From: Collinsella aerofaciens
GTDB taxonomy: Bacteria; Actinomycetota; Coriobacteriia; Coriobacteriales; Coriobacteriaceae
NCBI GenBank assembly: GCA_030826265.1
Contig: JAPJOH010000020.1
Location: forward strand, 1 to 45,738
Reading direction: 5' to 3'
DNA: 45,738 bases
Under the pieces are notes generated by a model that saw only the letters and a list, made by a program, of their open reading frames with translations, did no database searches and had not been told where the DNA came from. Shown in pieces: positions 42,052-45,738 of this stretch. How positions within the stretch are numbered: the first letter of the stretch is position 1; every line of letters begins with the position of its first letter. A program made the position numbers and the translations under genes.

Positions 42052-43092
42052 ATGTCTGAGCTCAACCCCGTCCGCATTGCCGTTATCGGCGCCGGCGCCA
42101 TGGGCCGCAACCACATCCGCTTTGTCACCGAGGAGCCCGAGGCCGAGCTCGTCGCCATCGCCGACGCCTTTGAGGGCGCCCGCGCCACGGCCGAGGCCGC
42201 CGGCGTGCCGTTTTACACCGATCCCGCTCAGATGATGGACGAGGTCAAGCCCGAGGCCGTCATTATCGCCACCCCCAACGACCTACACCTGGGCGTTGCC
42301 CGCGAGGCTGTGAAGCGCAACATCGTGCCGTTGGTCGAAAAGCCGATCTCCAACGACCTGGAAGATGCCCAGGCCTTCGCCGCCGAGGCCGAGACCGCCG
42401 GCGTGCCCGTGCTCGTGGGTCAGCACCGTCGCCACAACCCCTTCGTCAACAAGGCCAAGGAGATCATCGAGTCCGGCGAGCTGGGCAAGCTCACCGTGTC
42501 GAGCTTTCACTACATGATCTATAAGAACGATGAGTATTTCGATGTCGAGTGGCGCCGCAAGAAGGGTGCCGGCCCGATCCTGGTCAACCTGGTTCACGAC
42601 GTCGACCTGCTCCGCTACCTGCTGGGCGAGCCCGTTGCCGTCCAGGGTATGCAGTCCAGCGCCGCCCGCGGTTTTGAGACCGAGGACTCCGCCGTGGTCA
42701 ACGTCCGTTTTGCCGATGGCGCGCTCGCAAGCATGACCATCTCCGACGCCACCGCCAGCCCCTGGAACTGGGAGGCAACCGCTCGCGAGGATCCGCAGTA
42801 CCGCCCCTTCGACGCCGACGCCTACTTTATCGGCGGCACTAAGGGCGCCCTGTCGCTGCCCCGCCTGCACCAGTTCTCCTACGACGGCGCCTCCAACTGG
42901 CACAAGCCGCTGCAGATGGAGATTCCGGCCGTCGACCCGGCACTGCCGCACAAGATGCAGCTCAAGCACTTTGTGAAGGTTGTCCGCCGCGAGGTCGAGC
43001 CCGTCGTGACCCCCGCCGACAACGTTAAGACGCTCACGCTTCTCAACGCTATCAAGGAGGCCGCCGAGACCGGCCAGCTCGTCGAGCTGTAA
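42052..43092 (+). CDS. Gfo/Idh/MocA-family oxidoreductase
   Basis: The 346-residue protein has the N-terminal Rossmann fold (IAVIGAGAMGRNHIRF), the family motif EKPISND with the Lys of the active site, and HRRHNPFVNKAKEIIESGELGK leading into the C-terminal beta-sheet domain. Relatives include inositol 2-dehydrogenase and sugar dehydrogenases. AAGGAG is followed by the ATG. It ends the cluster and is followed by a strong terminator. Confidence 0.92.
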   Translation: MSELNPVRIAVIGAGAMGRNHIRFVTEEPEAELVAIADAFEGARATAEAAGVPFYTDPAQMMDEVKPEAVIIATPNDLHLGVAREAVKRNIVPLVEKPISNDLEDAQAFAAEAETAGVPVLVGQHRRHNPFVNKAKEIIESGELGKLTVSSFHYMIYKNDEYFDVEWRRKKGAGPILVNLVHDVDLLRYLLGEPVAVQGMQSSAARGFETEDSAVVNVRFADGALASMTISDATASPWNWEATAREDPQYRPFDADAYFIGGTKGALSLPRLHQFSYDGASNWHKPLQMEIPAVDPALPHKMQLKHFVKVVRREVEPVVTPADNVKTLTLLNAIKEAAETGQLVEL

Positions 43093-43165
43093 TGCCTTAA
43101 GAGCGACCGCGGCAGAAACCCCATGCCGAACCCTTCGGTCCGTCACCAACAAGCCCCTCTTCTTT

Positions 43166-43200
43166 GCCCCGCGAGCAGCCTCCTGCCCGCGGGGCATTTT
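43166..43200 (+). terminator. Terminator of the SDR-MFS-Gfo/Idh unit
   Basis: Thirteen-base arms (43166-43178 and 43183-43195, one wobble) with loop CCTC are followed by ATTTT. Confidence 0.85.
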
Positions 43201-43260
43201 GCTACCTTGCCGACGATTTTTCTGGGGCGGGGGCTATTTTGCACCTCGGCTTGATTCGTT

Positions 43261-43422
43261 CGCCACGAAATGGGCCTATCTACTACGTTTAACCGACCGC
43301 CCTCAACCATGCCGAATTTCCTAAAATCAAAAGCGCAGGTAGACGGCTTGCGCATTCTCGGAAAACCGGGGGATGGTCGACCCATGCGGTTCAAACGTAG
43401 TAGATAGGTCGTTTTCGTGGCG
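43261..43422. repeat. Long inverted repeat upstream of tex
   Basis: The left arm 43261-43293 and the right arm 43389-43422 share CGCCACGAAA and TATCTACTACGTTT in inverted order, with a short unmatched block between the two parts. About 95 bases between the arms contain weaker nested pairing (GCGCA/TGCGC). No gene is seen in 43201-43503, so this repeat accounts for most of that gap. Confidence 0.75.
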
Positions 43423-43503
43423 CGGGCCCAAAACAGTCTTTTGAAACGGGTGGTATCCTTGGTAGCCCTGTGCTGCAAACGCACCTTAAACGCAAGGAGT
43501 CCC

Positions 43504-45651
43504 ATGGATCTTATCGCCCAGCTCGCCCACGAGCTCAACCTTAAGGCCGCCAACATCGAGGCAGCCGTCAAGCTCATCGACGAGGGCAACACCATCCCCT
43601 TTATCTCGCGCTACCGCAAGGAAGCCACGGGCGGAATGGACGACGTCGCCCTGCGCACACTCGACGAGCGCCTGTCTTACCTGCGCAATCTTGAACAGCG
43701 CAAAGAGGACGTCATTCTGCTCATCGACGCCCAGGGCAAACTTACGCCCGAGCTCGAACAGCAAATTCGCGAGGCCACGCAGCTCCAGCGTGTCGAGGAC
43801 CTCTACAAGCCCTACCGCAAAAAGCGCATGACCCGCGCACAGAAGGCCCGCGAGGCAGGCCTGGAGCCGCTTGCCAACATGATCATCATGCAGGCATCCG
43901 CCAAGGGCAGCGCGCTCGACACCGCCGCGGCCTACGTCAACGAGGAGGCCGGCTTCGACACGCCCGAGAAGGCGCTCGCCGGCGCCGCCGACATCGTGGC
44001 CGAGACGGTAGCCGAGGACCCCGAGAACGTCGCCGACCTGCGCGCCTTTACGCAAAACACCGCCGACATCGTCGTCGAGGCCACCGACCCCGCCGAAAAG
44101 ACTCCCTACGAGCCGTACTACAGCTATGATGAGCCACTGCGCCGTATACCCAACCACCGCGTGCTGGCTATCGACCGCGGTGAGCGCGAAGGCAAGCTCC
44201 GCGTGCGCGTGAACGTCGACGGTGCTGCCGCCACGGCACGCCTCGGCAGCCGTTGGCCCCGCCGCCAGGGCGTGTTTGCTCCCATCTTCGATGCCGCCAT
44301 CGCCGACGGCTACAAGCGCCTCATGGCCCCCTCACTGGAGCGCGAGGCCCGCGCCAAACTCACCGTTCGCGCCCAGACCGAGGCCATCAACGTCTTTGCC
44401 AAGAATCTTGAGGGCCTGCTCTCGGCACGCCCCGTCCGTGGCGCCCGCGTGCTCGCGCTCGACCCGGGCTACCGCACCGGCTGCAAGGTCGCCGTCATGG
44501 ACGAGACCGGCAAACTACTCGACCACGGCGTGGTCTACCCCACCAAGCCGCGCCACGACGTCGCCGGCACCAAACGCGAGCTCGCCCGCCTCGTCAAAAA
44601 GGACGGTGTCAACACCGTCGTCATCGGCAACGGCACCGCCAGCCGCGAGACCGAGGAAGTCGTCTCGGAGTTCATTGCCGAGCAGGCGCCTGGGCTGCGA
44701 TACACCATTGTTAACGAGGCCGGCGCGTCGGTGTACTCCGCCTCCGAGCTCGCGAGCCAGGAGTATCCCGACCTGGACGTCACCGTGCGCGGCGCCATGA
44801 GCCTGGGCCGCCGCCTGCAGGACCCACTGGCAGAGCTCGTCAAGATTCCGCCCCAGTCCATCGGCGTGGGCCAGTACCAGCACGACCTTGACCAGGCCGA
44901 GCTCTCGCGCACCCTGGGCCACGTGGTGGAGGACGTCGTCAACCGCGTGGGTGTCGACGTGAACACCGCGAGCGCGAGCCTGCTGGGATACGTATCGGGC
45001 ATTACGCCGAGCGTGGCCAAGAACATCGTGGCCTACCGCGAGGAAAACGGTGCCTTTACCGATCGCCGCCAGCTTAAGAAGGTCCCCAAACTGGGGCCCA
45101 AGGCATATCTCAACGCCGCGGGCTTCCTGCGCATCAGCGGTGGCAAGAACCCGCTCGACGCGACGAGCGTCCACCCCGAAAGCTACGAGGTGGCCACGTC
45201 CGTCCTGGAGCGCGCAGGCGTTAAAGCCAGCGAGCTCAGCCGTGGCGGCGTGCCCGACATTGAGCGCCGTCTGGGCAGCATCTCGGCGCTGGCAAGCGAC
45301 CTGGACTGCGGCACCCTCACGCTCATCGACATCGTCAACGAGCTCAAGAAGCCCGGCCGCGACCCGCGCGACGACGCGCCCGAGGTGGTCTTTAGCCGCT
45401 CGGCACTTTCCATCGATGACCTGGAGCCCGGCATGGAGCTCAAGGGCACGGTGCGCAACGTTGTGGACTTTGGCGCCTTCGTCGACGTGGGCGTGCACCA
45501 GGACGGCCTCGTACACATCTCCAAGCTGGCCAACCGCTTCGTCAAGCACCCGAGCGACGTGGTACGCGTCGGCGACACGGTGAAGGTGTGGGTCGAAAAA
45601 GTCGATCGCGACCGCAAGAAGATCTCGCTCACCATGGTGCAGGGGAAGTAA
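43504..45651 (+). CDS. tex: Tex family RNA-binding transcription accessory protein
   Basis: The 715-residue protein follows the Tex plan: N-terminal helical region with TIPFISRYRKEATGGMDD, a YqgF-like RNase-H domain (GARVLALDPGYRTGCKVAVMDETGK), a helix-hairpin-helix region (VNTASASLLGYVSGITPSVAKNIVAYR and RQLKKVPKLGPKAYLNAAGFLRI) and a C-terminal S1 RNA-binding domain (ELKGTVRNVVDFGAFVDVGVHQDGLVHIS). Tex associates with nucleic acids and transcription. The ATG at 43504 follows AAGGAG; the earlier frame to 43417 has no site. It is complete and apparently transcribed alone. Confidence 0.96.
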   Translation: MDLIAQLAHELNLKAANIEAAVKLIDEGNTIPFISRYRKEATGGMDDVALRTLDERLSYLRNLEQRKEDVILLIDAQGKLTPELEQQIREATQLQRVEDLYKPYRKKRMTRAQKAREAGLEPLANMIIMQASAKGSALDTAAAYVNEEAGFDTPEKALAGAADIVAETVAEDPENVADLRAFTQNTADIVVEATDPAEKTPYEPYYSYDEPLRRIPNHRVLAIDRGEREGKLRVRVNVDGAAATARLGSRWPRRQGVFAPIFDAAIADGYKRLMAPSLEREARAKLTVRAQTEAINVFAKNLEGLLSARPVRGARVLALDPGYRTGCKVAVMDETGKLLDHGVVYPTKPRHDVAGTKRELARLVKKDGVNTVVIGNGTASRETEEVVSEFIAEQAPGLRYTIVNEAGASVYSASELASQEYPDLDVTVRGAMSLGRRLQDPLAELVKIPPQSIGVGQYQHDLDQAELSRTLGHVVEDVVNRVGVDVNTASASLLGYVSGITPSVAKNIVAYREENGAFTDRRQLKKVPKLGPKAYLNAAGFLRISGGKNPLDATSVHPESYEVATSVLERAGVKASELSRGGVPDIERRLGSISALASDLDCGTLTLIDIVNELKKPGRDPRDDAPEVVFSRSALSIDDLEPGMELKGTVRNVVDFGAFVDVGVHQDGLVHISKLANRFVKHPSDVVRVGDTVKVWVEKVDRDRKKISLTMVQGK

Positions 45652-45707
45652 ACCGCCTAAAGCAAGGGCCCCCCCTCTCGCGACGGTAGCGCGCAGAGAT
45701 GTGGTGT

Positions 45708-45738
45708 AAGAGGCGGGGCATGCCCCGCCTCTTCTCTT
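45708..45738 (+). terminator. Terminator of tex
   Basis: A perfect 26-bp palindrome (AAGAGGCGGGGCA and complement, 45708-45733) lies 57 bases after the tex stop and is followed by CTCTT at the window end. Confidence 0.8.

Overview
The window looks like chromosomal DNA of a gut Actinomycetota, class Coriobacteriia, most likely a Collinsella. This is inferred from the high GC, the protein sequences (F1Fo ATPase, MurA, release factor 1, Tex) and the content of PTS, amino-acid ABC and MarR/ABC-exporter loci. No rRNA or tRNA gene was found.

Layout. 1-1766: an IS110-family element (IS1111 type, sub-terminal inverted repeats) inserted in a copy of a structured intergenic repeat. 1767-11282 (minus): an F1Fo ATP synthase operon (AtpI-like, B, E, F, H, A, G, D, C), a terminator, then murA and an LCP cell-wall ligase. 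11553-18382 (minus): upp, glpK with a Sua5/YrdC gene, a HicAB toxin-antitoxin pair, prmC and prfA; the last two are separated by about 600 bp holding a repeat. 18611-22991 (minus): a polar amino-acid ABC importer with an M20 peptidase. 23255-25097 (minus): a GalM-like epimerase and an unknown membrane-anchored protein. 25349-26611 (plus): an MFS exporter. 26841-30859: an alpha-glucoside PTS, a GH4 6-phospho-alpha-glucosidase and a divergent RpiR regulator. 30920-32677: a low-molecular-weight tyrosine phosphatase, a TIGR04076-like protein and a pyridoxal kinase. 33052-37274 (plus): a MarR regulator with an overlapping heterodimeric ABC exporter. 37455-38546: a diguanylate cyclase. 38667-43092: a LysR regulator divergent from an SDR, an OxlT-like MFS carrier and a Gfo/Idh/MocA dehydrogenase, probably a small-molecule catabolic cluster. 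43504-45651: Tex.

The most notable content is between the genes. A composite stem-loop repeat family (about 1621-1766, 17111-17314, 23091-23254, a half copy at 32867-32952, a diverged relative at 37283-37370) keeps short sequence blocks while its helices change in a compensatory way; three copies end exactly at the stop codon of a minus-strand gene. The IS110-family element sits inside one copy. Its 3' non-coding region folds into an internal loop whose 9-nt strand is the exact complement of the rebuilt insertion site, and a second 9-nt segment matches the rebuilt circle junction of the element. Together these suggest an RNA-guided element programmed to enter this repeat family. Further palindromic repeats (a 33-bp family in three copies, a four-arm repeat at 31407-31528, and long inverted repeats at 25183, 26698 and 43261) fill most of the other gaps.
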